From assembly GCA_023418375.1 (NCBI GenBank), contig JAEZZV010000316.1, forward strand, positions 1 to 13,455: a stretch of DNA of 13,455 bases, written 5' to 3'. Positions 1-6,671 of the stretch are shown here, piece by piece. The notes beneath the pieces are model-generated. The model was not told the DNA's origin and ran no database searches. It saw only the letters and a program-made list of their open reading frames with translations. Each line of letters begins with the position of its first letter. The stretch's first letter is position 1. The DNA comes from Actinomycetes bacterium. GTDB lineage: Bacteria; Actinomycetota; Actinomycetes; Actinomycetales; Cellulomonadaceae. Both the position numbers and the translations under genes were made by a program.

Positions 1-63
1 GCCGCCGGTCGGCGAGGGGACGCCGCCGGTCGGCGAGGGGACGCCGCCGGTCGGCGAGGGGAC
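1..63. repeat. Perfect 21-bp tandem repeat, three copies at the window edge
   Basis: Three identical 21-base units occupy 1-21, 22-42 and 43-63, followed by a degenerate continuation (ccgacgccgccg). The unit is a whole number of codons, so copy-number change would keep the reading frame. The array begins exactly at the window edge and probably continues upstream. Perfect identity between copies suggests recent expansion by slippage or recombination. Confidence 0.9.
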
Positions 64-133
64 GCCGACGCCGCCGCTGACCGGAGCAGTCCTGGGAACC
101 GCCGAGGACCCGGCGGCGGCCGTCTGCGGCTGA
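2..133 (+). CDS. 3' end of a gene with PPVGEGT heptad repeats; function unknown (partial)
   Basis: The frame starting at base 2 reads three identical heptads PPVGEGT, then PTPPLTG and a short Ala-rich tail ending in Cys-Gly before a TGA at 131-133. The start lies left of the window. The forward frame has G or C at every third position of the repeat and a less GC-rich second position, which fits coding in this genome. The Pro/Gly/Thr composition suggests a flexible, disordered linker or tail. The reverse strand is also open here (VPSPTGG repeats) but has no start codon before it runs into the oppositely oriented peptidase gene, so I prefer the forward reading. I do not recognise the family, and no membrane or anchor motif is visible in the tail. 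Confidence 0.45.
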   Translation, partial: PPVGEGTPPVGEGTPPVGEGTPTPPLTGAVLGTAEDPAAAVCG

Positions 134-201
134 CGAGATTTGACCCGGTCGCACGTCGAGACGCGGACCGAAGTCCCTGGGCCGCCGCGCGGGGGGCTCC
201 G

Positions 202-207
202 TAGCGT
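202..207 (+). promoter_or_regulatory. Putative -10 element TAGCGT of a leaderless M16 gene
   Basis: TAGCGT is followed by six bases and then the ATG at 214. TANNNT six bases before the start codon is the arrangement known for leaderless actinobacterial transcripts. No -35 hexamer is evident and no purine-rich ribosome binding site precedes the ATG at a useful distance. Confidence 0.55.
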
Positions 208-213
208 CGGGGC

Positions 214-1656
214 ATGGACACCCGATCGGGTGAGTTCGTCGAGACGGAGGTCTCCGGCATCCGGACGCTGCACCTGCCGGCGACCGGGTGCACGCGGCTG
301 ACCCTGCACGTCGGGGCGGGCTGGGCGGACGAGTCGTTCGTGACGCGTGGGATGACGCACGCGATCGAGCACCTGGTCATGGGCGCTGCCGAACCGGGCC
401 GCCTCGAGAGCAACGCCTGCGTCACGCCCTTCCAGACGGCGTTCTGGGCGAACGGGCCGGCGGACCGCGTCGGGCGCTTCGTCTCGCAGGTGGCCGGTGC
501 GCTGCGCGACCTCCCGCTGGACCGGCTCGTCCGGGAACGGCACGTCCTGGAGGCCGAGACGCACGGGCACACCTTCGGTGCCCACGAGGTGCTCCTGAAG
601 TCGCGCTTCGGCAACGCCGGGCCGGGCCTGGGGATGTTCCCGGGCCTGGGCTCGCGCGGCCTGGATCCCGACCTCGTCGCCCGGCACCACGCCCAGTGGT
701 TCGTCTCCGGCAACGCGGTGCTCACCGTCGTCGGGCCGATGCCGGACGAGCTCGACGTGCGGCTGCCGCCCGGGCAGGCGCCGACCCGCGTGTTCGGCGC
801 GTGGCGCAACGGGCCCGCCTGGGACCGGGCCGACGTCTCCGACCCGTGCGCGTCCATCGAAGGTCACGACGCACCGGCCGCGTCACTGGCGATCCGGGCG
901 ACGGCCGGGGCGCTCGAACGGCGTCTACGGCACGAGCTCGGGATCGTCTACGGCGTCGTGCCCGACCTGATCCGGCTGCCCGGAAGCGGGCGCGCGGTGC
1001 TCCAGCTGACCACCCGGGCCGCGCCGGGTGCCGAGGCGCAGGTCGCCGACGCCCTCATCTGCGAGCTCGAGCACCGGGCGGAGGTCGGCGTCACGGCCGA
1101 CGAGCTGGCGGAGGACCTGGCCTGGTCCGAGGCGCTCGCCGACGACCTGGACACCGCGGCGAGCCATCTCCAGCTCCAGGCCGAGCGCCTGCTCGCCGGC
1201 CAGCCGGCCCTCCAGCTGGCCGACGCGCGGGCACACGTGGCCGCGGTGACACCCGAGGAGGTCACGACGGCACTGCGCGAGTCCCTGCCGACGGCGATGC
1301 TGCTCGTCCCGCGGGACTGCCCGGCGCCAGGGCGCCTGCCGCTCGTGCCCACGTGCGCCGCGGTCCCGGCCTTCACGACGCCCCGGCTGCGGCGACGCCG
1401 GCGCGCCGGCCTGCCCGCCGGCACCGAGCTCGGGTTCGCCGACGGCATCGTGCAGTACCGGGACGAGGACGGCGACGTGCACGAGGTCCGCTTCGACGAG
1501 TGCGTCGGTGTGGGCGTGGCCCAGGGTGGGCGTCTGCTGTTCGGACGTCGCGGCTGCTACGTGTGGGTGGCGCCGCGGGAGTTCCGCGGGGCGGACGACG
1601 TCGTGCGGGCGATCGACCAGCGGGTCCCCGCCGAGCTCAGGTTCGCCCTGGACTGA
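214..1656 (+). CDS. M16-family (insulinase-like) zinc peptidase homologue with extra C-terminal region
   Basis: The 480-aa protein carries the inverted zinc motif HxxEH as H49-A-I-E52-H53 within THAIEHL. The third zinc ligand is probably E115 in RERHVLEAE, which aligns with the ERxVxxxE segment of M16 peptidases. The H53-to-E115 distance (about 61 residues) is shorter than the usual 76 or so. Residues 158-174 (HHAQWFVSGNAVLTVVG) match the conserved strand after the catalytic half. The second M16 domain, about 215-370, holds the typical R239 and Y246 in RHELGIVYG. After an Arg-rich linker (391-397), residues 403-480 form what looks like several beta strands and a final helix, possibly a PH-like domain (inference). 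No signal peptide or membrane segment is visible, so it is probably cytoplasmic. The ATG start is supported by the -10 element six bases upstream. Substrate unknown; no precursor peptide is seen nearby. Confidence 0.85.
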   Translation: MDTRSGEFVETEVSGIRTLHLPATGCTRLTLHVGAGWADESFVTRGMTHAIEHLVMGAAEPGRLESNACVTPFQTAFWANGPADRVGRFVSQVAGALRDLPLDRLVRERHVLEAETHGHTFGAHEVLLKSRFGNAGPGLGMFPGLGSRGLDPDLVARHHAQWFVSGNAVLTVVGPMPDELDVRLPPGQAPTRVFGAWRNGPAWDRADVSDPCASIEGHDAPAASLAIRATAGALERRLRHELGIVYGVVPDLIRLPGSGRAVLQLTTRAAPGAEAQVADALICELEHRAEVGVTADELAEDLAWSEALADDLDTAASHLQLQAERLLAGQPALQLADARAHVAAVTPEEVTTALRESLPTAMLLVPRDCPAPGRLPLVPTCAAVPAFTTPRLRRRRRAGLPAGTELGFADGIVQYRDEDGDVHEVRFDECVGVGVAQGGRLLFGRRGCYVWVAPREFRGADDVVRAIDQRVPAELRFALD

Positions 1657-1663
1657 GGACGCG

Positions 1664-2377
1664 TCACGCGCGGGCGGGGCGGGCGCCGAAGACCGCGCTC
1701 CCGACCCGGACGAGCGTCGCGCCCTCCGCGACCGCCAGCTCGAGGTCCCCGCTCATGCCCATGGACAGCTCCCGCGCGTGGGGCAGGTCGTGGGCCAGGT
1801 CGTCGCGCAGGTGGCGCAGTGCGGCGTAGCCCGTCCTGACGGCGGCAGCATCGGGGGAGTTGAGGCCGATCGTCATGAACCCGGTCAGCCGCAGGCGGGG
1901 CAGGGCGGCGATCTGCGCGGCGAGCTCGGCCGCGGCCTCGGGCGCCACGCCGGACTTCGTGGCCTCGCCCGAGACGTTGACCTGCACCATCACGTCCAGG
2001 TGGCGGCCGAGGTCGGCGCAGCGACGCGCAAGGCGCTGCGCCAGGGGCAGCGTGTCGACCGACTCGACGCAGGAGACGAACGGCCGGTCGGGGTGGACGA
2101 CGGCTGTCACCTTGTTCGACTGCAGGTGCCCGATCACGTGGACGTCGGGGCGCAGGTCGGCCACGGCACCAGCGTGCGCGACGAGCTCCTGCACCCGGTT
2201 CTCGCCGATGAGCCCGGCGCCCGCCAGCACGGCCGCGCGGACGACGTCGTCGGGCAGGGTCTTCGTGGCCAGCAGCAGCCGCACCTCCGACGGGGAGCGG
2301 CCCGCCGCCTGGGCCGCGGTCGTGACGCGGGCGCGCACGGCGGCGATCCGTTCGGCGATCTCGGCGACCGTGGGCAC
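1664..2377 (-). CDS. yggS: YggS/PLPBP family pyridoxal phosphate homeostasis protein
   Basis: This 237-aa protein belongs to the YggS/PROSC family, single-domain TIM-barrel proteins that bind PLP and maintain vitamin B6 and amino-acid homeostasis in the cytoplasm. Visible motifs are the PLP lysine in LLATKT (K39), GENR (58-61), HVIGHLQSNK (80-89), SMGMSGD (205-211) and RVGSAVFG near the C-terminus. Length matches the family. The open frame runs far upstream of 2377, but homology begins at VPTVAEIAER, so the GTG at 2377 is the start; a TATCGT element lies six bases before it. It is divergent from the uridine kinase-like gene across 31 bases, and its stop is seven bases from the convergent M16 stop. 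In many actinobacteria yggS sits in the ftsZ-sepF region, so this isolated copy may be an additional or relocated one. Confidence 0.93.
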   Translation of the reverse strand: MPTVAEIAERIAAVRARVTTAAQAAGRSPSEVRLLLATKTLPDDVVRAAVLAGAGLIGENRVQELVAHAGAVADLRPDVHVIGHLQSNKVTAVVHPDRPFVSCVESVDTLPLAQRLARRCADLGRHLDVMVQVNVSGEATKSGVAPEAAAELAAQIAALPRLRLTGFMTIGLNSPDAAAVRTGYAALRHLRDDLAHDLPHARELSMGMSGDLELAVAEGATLVRVGSAVFGARPARA

Positions 2378-2383
2378 GCCGCG

Positions 2384-2389
2384 ACGATA
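2384..2389 (-). promoter_or_regulatory. Putative -10 element TATCGT of leaderless yggS
   Basis: On the minus strand TATCGT is followed by CGCGGC and the GTG at 2377. The whole gap to the divergent gene is 2378-2408. No -35 element or Shine-Dalgarno sequence is evident. For the divergent gene the equivalent position (2397-2402) reads CACGCT, a weaker match. Confidence 0.5.
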
Positions 2390-2408
2390 TCCGTGCCACG
2401 CTCGCGGC

Positions 2409-3050
2409 GTGGAGCGCGCCGCCGTGCTGGACCTGCTCGCCGACCGGGTGGGTGCGTTGACGCGTCCCGCGCTCGTGGCGGTCGACGGCATCGACGGGGC
2501 CGGCAAGACGGTCCTCGCCGACGACCTGGCGGCCGTGCTCTCCGGGCGTGGTGATCGGGCGGTGCGCGTGGGCATCGACGGCTTCCACCGCCCGCGGCGC
2601 GAGAGGTACGCGCGTGGGCGGACCTCCCCGGAGGGATACTTCCTCGACTCGTTCGACCTCGACGCGTTCCGCAGGTGCGTGGTCGAGCCCGTGCGCGCGG
2701 GGTCCGGGCAGGTGCGTACGGTGGCGTTCGACCACCGGACGGACGTCCCGGAGACCGGGGAGCGCGTCGACGTGGCGGGCGCTGTCGTGGTCGTCGACGG
2801 AGTCTTCCTGCAGCGCGACGAGCTCTGCGAGGCCTGGGACCTCGCGGTCTTCCTGAGGGCACCGTTCGAGGCCGCGTACGCCCGGATGGGCGCGCGCGAC
2901 GGCACGCCCTTGGACGCGGAGCACCCCGCCAACCGCCGGTACCTCGAGGGCCAGCAGCTCTACCTGCGCACCTGCCGGCCCGAGGAGCGGGCGGACGTGG
3001 TCCTCGACGTGACGGACGTGGCCGCGCCGGTCGTCGTCTGGGGCCTGTGA
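2409..3050 (+). CDS. Uridine kinase-like P-loop NTPase
   Basis: The 213-aa product has a Walker A motif GIDGAGKT (27-34), an IDGFHRPR segment (56-63) that matches the nucleoside-binding loop of uridine kinases, a second aspartate strand VVVVDGVFL (126-134), and a YLEGQQLYL segment (178-186) typical of this uridine kinase-like family. The expected reaction is ATP-dependent phosphorylation of a nucleoside or a related small molecule; the true substrate is not proven and phosphoribulokinase-like or pantothenate kinase-like roles are less likely. The frame is open well upstream, but that part overlaps yggS on the other strand and shows no homology, so the GTG at 2409 is chosen. Its TGA is two bases from the convergent stop of the ybaK-like gene. 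Confidence 0.85.
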   Translation: MERAAVLDLLADRVGALTRPALVAVDGIDGAGKTVLADDLAAVLSGRGDRAVRVGIDGFHRPRRERYARGRTSPEGYFLDSFDLDAFRRCVVEPVRAGSGQVRTVAFDHRTDVPETGERVDVAGAVVVVDGVFLQRDELCEAWDLAVFLRAPFEAAYARMGARDGTPLDAEHPANRRYLEGQQLYLRTCRPEERADVVLDVTDVAAPVVVWGL

Positions 3051-3052
3051 GG

Positions 3053-3544
3053 TCAGCCGCGCGCGATGTCGGCGACGGTCGCCCGCGTGAGCGCGATGAG
3101 GTCCGCGGGCGCGAGGCCGATGTCCATGCCGCGGCGACCGCCTGAGACGTAGACGGTGTCGTGGAGCTCGGCCGTCTCGTCGATCACCGTCGGGTGCGCG
3201 GTCTTCTGGCCGAGCGGGGAGATGCCGCCGACGACGTAGCCGGTCGCGCGCTCGGCGTCCCGGGGGTTCGCCATCGTGGCCCTCTTCCCACCGACCGCCG
3301 AGGCGAGAGCCTTGAGGTCGAGCGTCGTCGTCACGGGCACGACGGCGACCGTGAGCGCGCCGTCCACCTCCGCCAGCAGCGTCTTGAAGACCTGCTCCGG
3401 GGCGAGGCCGAGAGCCTGGGCCGCCTCGAGGCCGTAGCCGGCGGGGGTGCTCGGGTCGTGCTCGTACGTGTGCACCGTGTGCGCGACGCCGGCGCGCGTG
3501 AGCGCGACGAGCGCCGGGGTGCCGGTCGAGGCGTGCTTGGCCAC
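3053..3544 (-). CDS. ybaK: YbaK/EbsC family Cys-tRNA(Pro)-type deacylase
   Basis: The 163-aa single-domain protein fits the YbaK family, trans-editing enzymes that hydrolyse mischarged aminoacyl-tRNA, classically Cys-tRNA(Pro). Visible hallmarks are VFKTLL with the conserved lysine K54, a central VVPVTTTLDLKALA segment, the GGISPLGQK loop (106-114), and the late strand VYVSGGRRGMDIGL (131-144). Length is normal for a stand-alone member. The start is the GTG at 3544, seven bases after a TAGGCT element. It lies 33 bases downstream of the helicase on the same strand, so read-through is possible, but it appears to have its own promoter. The exact tRNA specificity (Pro versus another tRNA) cannot be read from sequence alone. 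Confidence 0.92.
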   Translation of the reverse strand: MAKHASTGTPALVALTRAGVAHTVHTYEHDPSTPAGYGLEAAQALGLAPEQVFKTLLAEVDGALTVAVVPVTTTLDLKALASAVGGKRATMANPRDAERATGYVVGGISPLGQKTAHPTVIDETAELHDTVYVSGGRRGMDIGLAPADLIALTRATVADIARG

Positions 3545-3551
3545 GGGGGGG

Positions 3552-3557
3552 AGCCTA
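3552..3557 (-). promoter_or_regulatory. Putative -10 element TAGGCT of ybaK
   Basis: On the minus strand TAGGCT is followed by seven cytosines and the GTG at 3544. The poly-C spacer contains no ribosome binding site, which supports leaderless initiation at or next to the GTG. It lies in the 33-base gap after the helicase stop. Confidence 0.45.
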
Positions 3558-3577
3558 CGAGGCAGGCGCGCCGGGCC

Positions 3578-6136
3578 TCACAGGCGTCCGGCCGCCGTGA
3601 CCACCAGGACGGCCTCGCCGGCCTCGTCGCTGGCCGCGAGGTCGATCTCGGCGTCGATGCGCCAGTCGTGGTCGCCGGACGGGTCGTCGAGGAGCTGCCG
3701 CACCGCCCACCGACCGGGCCCTGGCGGGATGCCTGGCGCGCCCTCGGTGACCAGCAGGAGGGCGGGGCCCCGCGCGTCGGGCCCCGTGCCCATCTCGTCG
3801 TGCTCGTCGAAGTAAAGGTCGAGGGCGTCGCGCCAGCGGTCGGCGGTCCAGGTCCGCCCGTCGGGGTCCGTGTCACCCAGGGCACCGAGCGCGGCCCAGT
3901 CCTCCCGGGCGGCGAGCTGGACCCGGCGGAAGAGCGCGTTGCGGACCATGACCCGGAACGCGCGCACGTTGCCCGTCAGGCGCGGTGGGGCGGCGTCGGG
4001 GGAGGGCTGTGTCCCGTCGCCCTCGAGGCCCTGCAGGCGTTCCCACTCGTCGACCAGGCTCGCGTCCACGCCGCGGACCACCTCGCCGAGCCACTCGACG
4101 ACGTCCTCCAGCGCCTCGTCGCGGCGCTCGGGCGGAACCGTCTGCCGGAGGGCCCGGGAGGCGTCGGCGAGGTAGCGCAGCAGGACGCCTTCGGCCCGCT
4201 CGAGCCCGAGCTGGGAGACGTACTCGGTGAACGTCGCCGCGCGCTCGACCATGTCGCGCACCACGGACTTCGGGGACGGCAGGTGGTCCGACACCCACGG
4301 GTTCGTGCGCCGGTAGACCGCGAACGCGCCCTCGAGCGCCTCGGCCAGCGGTCTCGGGTACGTCACGTCCTCGAGCGCGGCCATGCGCTCGTCGTAGTCG
4401 TAGCCCTCGGCCTTCATCGCCGCGACGGCTTCGCCGCGGGCCTTCTTCTCCTGCGCGACGAGGACCGCCCGCGGGTCGTCGAGGGTCGACTCGATCACGG
4501 AGACGACGTCGAGCGCGTAGGACGGGTCGGCCGGATCCAGCATGTCCAGGGCGGCGTACGCGAAGGGCGACAGAGGCTGGTTGAGCGCGAACTCCTCCGG
4601 CAGCGCCATCGTCAGGCGCACGGTCCAGCGGCCGTCCGGGCGGCGGACCCGCTCGACGACGCCGGCCTCGCGCAGCGAGCGGTAGACGCGCACGGCCTGG
4701 CGCACGTGCCGGCCGCGTGCCGCGGGCGACTCGTGGTTGTCGGTGAGCAGCCGGGTCATCGCCTCGACGGGGTCGCCGGTCGGGCGGGCCAGGACGTTGA
4801 GCACCATGGCGTGGCTCACCGCGAACTGCGACGTCAGCGGCTCGGGTGGGGCGTCGCGCAGGCGCTCGAACGTGCTCTCGGTCCAGTTGACGTGGCCCGC
4901 TGGGGCCGACTTGCGGACGATCTTGCGGACCTTCTTCGGGTCGTCACCCGCCCTGGCCAGGGCTCGGCGGTTCTCGATGACGTGCTCGGGCGCCATGACG
5001 ACGACGTCGCCCGCCGTGTCGTAGCCCGCGCGACCCGCGCGTCCGGCGATCTGGTGGAACTCGCGCGCCGTGAGGTGACGCATCCGCGTTCCGTCGTACT
5101 TGACCAACGACGTGAGGACCACGGTGCGGATGGGCACGTTGATGCCCACGCCGAGCGTGTCGGTCCCGCACACCACGGTGAGCAGCCCGCGCTGGGTCAG
5201 GCGCTCCACGAGGCGGCGGTAGCGCGGCAGCATCCCGGCGTGGTGCACGCCGACGCCGTGGGAGAGCAGCCGGCGCAAGGTCTTGCCGAAGCCCGTGCCG
5301 AACCGGAAGGCGCCGATCTCGGCGGCGATCGCGTCGCGCGCCTCGCGTGAGGCGACGGGTGTCGACGTCAGGGCCTGGGCCTGCTCGACGGCGTCGCGCT
5401 GGGTGAAGTGCACGAGGTAGACGGGCGCGCGTCCGTCGTGCACGAGGCGTTCGACGACCTCGTGCAGAGGGTCGACCGCGTAGGTGTAGGTCAGGGGCAC
5501 GGGGCGCTCCGTGCCGGTGACCGCCGCGACGTCGCGCCCGGTGCGGCGGTGCAGGTCCTCGGTGAAGAACGTGACGTCGCCGAGCGTCGCGGACATGAGC
5601 AGGAACTGCGTGGCGGTCATCTCCAGCAGCGGCACCTGCCACGCCCAGCCGCGCTGCGGCTCGGCGTAGAAGTGGAACTCGTCCATGACCACGACGCCGA
5701 TGTCGTCGGCCCCGGGGACCGCGGGGTCGTCCGGGTGCCCGGGGGGCAGCCCGCCGGTGCGCAGCGCGACGTTGGCCAGGATCTCGGCCGTGCAGCAGAC
5801 GATCGGCGCCGTCGGGTTCACCGCCGAGTCGCCGGTCATCAGCCCGACGTTCTCGGCCCCTAAGATGCGGGCGAGCTCGAAGAACTTCTCGTTGACCAGG
5901 GCCTTGATCGGCGCGGTGTAGAAGCTCCGGGTCCCGCGTGCCAGCGCCGTCAGGTGCGCGGCGACCGCGACCAGCGACTTCCCGCTGCCCGTCGGTGTGG
6001 AGAGGATCACGTGCGCGCCGCTGACCAGCTCGACGACCGCCTCGTCCTGCGCCGGGTAGAGCTGGTAGCCCTCGTCGGCCGCCCACGCGACGAAGGCGTC
6101 GTAGAGGGCGTCGGGATCGGCAGCCGGGATTCTCAT
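3578..6136 (-). CDS. Ski2-like DEAD/DEAH-box helicase with DUF3516-type C-terminus
   Basis: From this start the protein is 852 aa. Superfamily 2 motifs appear in order: STPTGSGKS (I, 46-54), TAPIKAL (Ia, 74-80), DEFH (II, 152-155), SAT (III, 182-184), VHHAG (297-301), TDTLGVGINVP (V, 325-335) and QIAGRAGRAG (VI, 362-371). The VHHAG and GRAGRAG signatures place it with Ski2/Mtr4/HelY-like RNA helicases. The second half, about 390-850, is all-helical then mixed, and resembles the DUF3516 region of actinobacterial helicases (family name from memory, moderate certainty). It probably unwinds structured RNA or RNA-DNA hybrids in the cytoplasm. An ATG at 6145 is possible, but the ATG at 6136 has GAGGA eight bases upstream and is preferred; the difference is three residues. 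It is divergent from RNase HI, which may hint at a shared role in RNA metabolism. Confidence 0.92.
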   Translation of the reverse strand: MRIPAADPDALYDAFVAWAADEGYQLYPAQDEAVVELVSGAHVILSTPTGSGKSLVAVAAHLTALARGTRSFYTAPIKALVNEKFFELARILGAENVGLMTGDSAVNPTAPIVCCTAEILANVALRTGGLPPGHPDDPAVPGADDIGVVVMDEFHFYAEPQRGWAWQVPLLEMTATQFLLMSATLGDVTFFTEDLHRRTGRDVAAVTGTERPVPLTYTYAVDPLHEVVERLVHDGRAPVYLVHFTQRDAVEQAQALTSTPVASREARDAIAAEIGAFRFGTGFGKTLRRLLSHGVGVHHAGMLPRYRRLVERLTQRGLLTVVCGTDTLGVGINVPIRTVVLTSLVKYDGTRMRHLTAREFHQIAGRAGRAGYDTAGDVVVMAPEHVIENRRALARAGDDPKKVRKIVRKSAPAGHVNWTESTFERLRDAPPEPLTSQFAVSHAMVLNVLARPTGDPVEAMTRLLTDNHESPAARGRHVRQAVRVYRSLREAGVVERVRRPDGRWTVRLTMALPEEFALNQPLSPFAYAALDMLDPADPSYALDVVSVIESTLDDPRAVLVAQEKKARGEAVAAMKAEGYDYDERMAALEDVTYPRPLAEALEGAFAVYRRTNPWVSDHLPSPKSVVRDMVERAATFTEYVSQLGLERAEGVLLRYLADASRALRQTVPPERRDEALEDVVEWLGEVVRGVDASLVDEWERLQGLEGDGTQPSPDAAPPRLTGNVRAFRVMVRNALFRRVQLAAREDWAALGALGDTDPDGRTWTADRWRDALDLYFDEHDEMGTGPDARGPALLLVTEGAPGIPPGPGRWAVRQLLDDPSGDHDWRIDAEIDLAASDEAGEAVLVVTAAGRL

Positions 6137-6144
6137 CAGAGGCA

Positions 6145-6149
6145 TCCTC
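6145..6149 (-). promoter_or_regulatory. Shine-Dalgarno-like GAGGA deciding the helicase start
   Basis: On the minus strand GAGGA ends eight bases before the ATG at 6136, a good spacing. It overlaps the alternative ATG at 6145, for which no such site exists. This is the clearest ribosome binding site at any gene start in the window and implies a leadered transcript here. Confidence 0.55.
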
Positions 6150-6174
6150 GCGTACTCCGGGGCCGTCGCGGGCC

Positions 6175-6180
6175 TAGGGT
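6175..6180 (+). promoter_or_regulatory. Putative -10 element TAGGGT of leaderless rnhA
   Basis: TAGGGT is followed by CTGCCC and the GTG at 6187, giving the six-base leaderless spacing. The hexamer overlaps the palindrome CCTAGG (6173-6178), so the minus strand reads TAGGCC at 6176-6171, a weak candidate -10 for the divergent helicase. Confidence 0.55.
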
Positions 6181-6186
6181 CTGCCC

Positions 6187-6618
6187 GTGGGCGTGGTGGA
6201 GATGTGGACCGACGGGGCGTGCAAGGGCAACCCGGGGCCCGGTGGCTGGGGCGCCTTCCTGCGGTTCGGGGACCACGAGCGGGACCTGTGCGGCGGCGAG
6301 GCGCTCACGACGAACAACCGGATGGAGCTCACGGCGGTCATCGAGGGGCTGCGGGCGCTGAACCGTCCCTGCACCGTGCGCCTGCACGTGGACTCGACGT
6401 ACGTCATGCACGGGGTCACGAGGTGGATGGCCGGCTGGCAGCGCAACGGCTGGCGGACGGCGAGCAAGCAGCCGGTCAAGAACGCCGACCTGTGGCGCGA
6501 GCTCGATGCCGAGCTGGCGCGCCACGACGTGACGTGGATCTGGGTGAAGGGCCACGCGGGCGACCCGGGGAACGAGCGGGCGGACCGCCTCGCCAACGAG
6601 GGTGTGCCCAAGCGCTGA
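6187..6618 (+). CDS. rnhA: Ribonuclease HI
   Basis: The 143-aa protein is a full-length type 1 RNase H, which cleaves the RNA strand of RNA-DNA hybrids (R-loops, primers) using two metal ions. The catalytic set is intact: D9 in WTDGACKGNPGPGGWG, E47 in NNRMELTAV, D69 in HVDSTYV, H123 in VKGHAGDPGNE and D133 in ERADRLAN. These match D10, E48, D70, H124 and D134 of the E. coli enzyme. The segment GWQRNGWRTASKQPVKNADLW is the basic handle region found in the E. coli type. There is no N-terminal hybrid-binding domain and no C-terminal phosphatase fusion, unlike the bifunctional RNase H of mycobacteria. The start is the GTG at 6187, with TAGGGT six bases before it. Confidence 0.97.
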   Translation: MGVVEMWTDGACKGNPGPGGWGAFLRFGDHERDLCGGEALTTNNRMELTAVIEGLRALNRPCTVRLHVDSTYVMHGVTRWMAGWQRNGWRTASKQPVKNADLWRELDAELARHDVTWIWVKGHAGDPGNERADRLANEGVPKR

Positions 6619-6671
6619 GACGTTCTGTCTTGTGACTTGATACGCGGTTCGGGCGGTGGGTGACTGGGCAC
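6619..6671 (+). promoter_or_regulatory. rnhA-methyltransferase gap with AT-richer promoter-like patch
   Basis: Bases 6622-6650 are noticeably less GC-rich than the surroundings and contain TTGTGACTTGATACG; TGATAC at 6638-6643 is a possible -10 for the methyltransferase. No convincing -35 lies 16-18 bases upstream and the TANNNT leaderless arrangement is absent here, so transcription start is uncertain. Co-transcription with rnhA is also possible. Confidence 0.3.

Noticed and set aside
1..63. Tandem repeats as a CRISPR array or origin iterons
   Set aside because: The units abut with no spacers and read as an in-frame heptad repeat.
1..135. Minus-strand coding reading of the repeat (VPSPTGG)
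   Set aside because: No ATG or GTG start exists in that frame before it enters the M16 gene antisense, whereas the plus frame ends in a clean stop.
138..145. TTGACC as a -35 box for the M16 gene
   Set aside because: It lies more than 55 bases from the TAGCGT element, and no -10 sits 16-18 bases downstream.
288..1829. Long + strand open frame overlapping the M16 gene in another phase
   Set aside because: Arg-, Gly- and Ala-rich translation with no motif; a GC-bias shadow of the peptidase gene.
2378..2932. Upstream extension of the yggS frame to an ATG at 2932
   Set aside because: The added residues are antisense to the uridine kinase-like gene and have no family homology; YggS proteins start near the GTG at 2377.
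3161..5350. 729-codon + strand open frame antisense to the helicase and part of ybaK
   Set aside because: Low-complexity Arg/Gly/Val/His translation without domains, while the minus strand carries all helicase motifs. It is a shadow frame.
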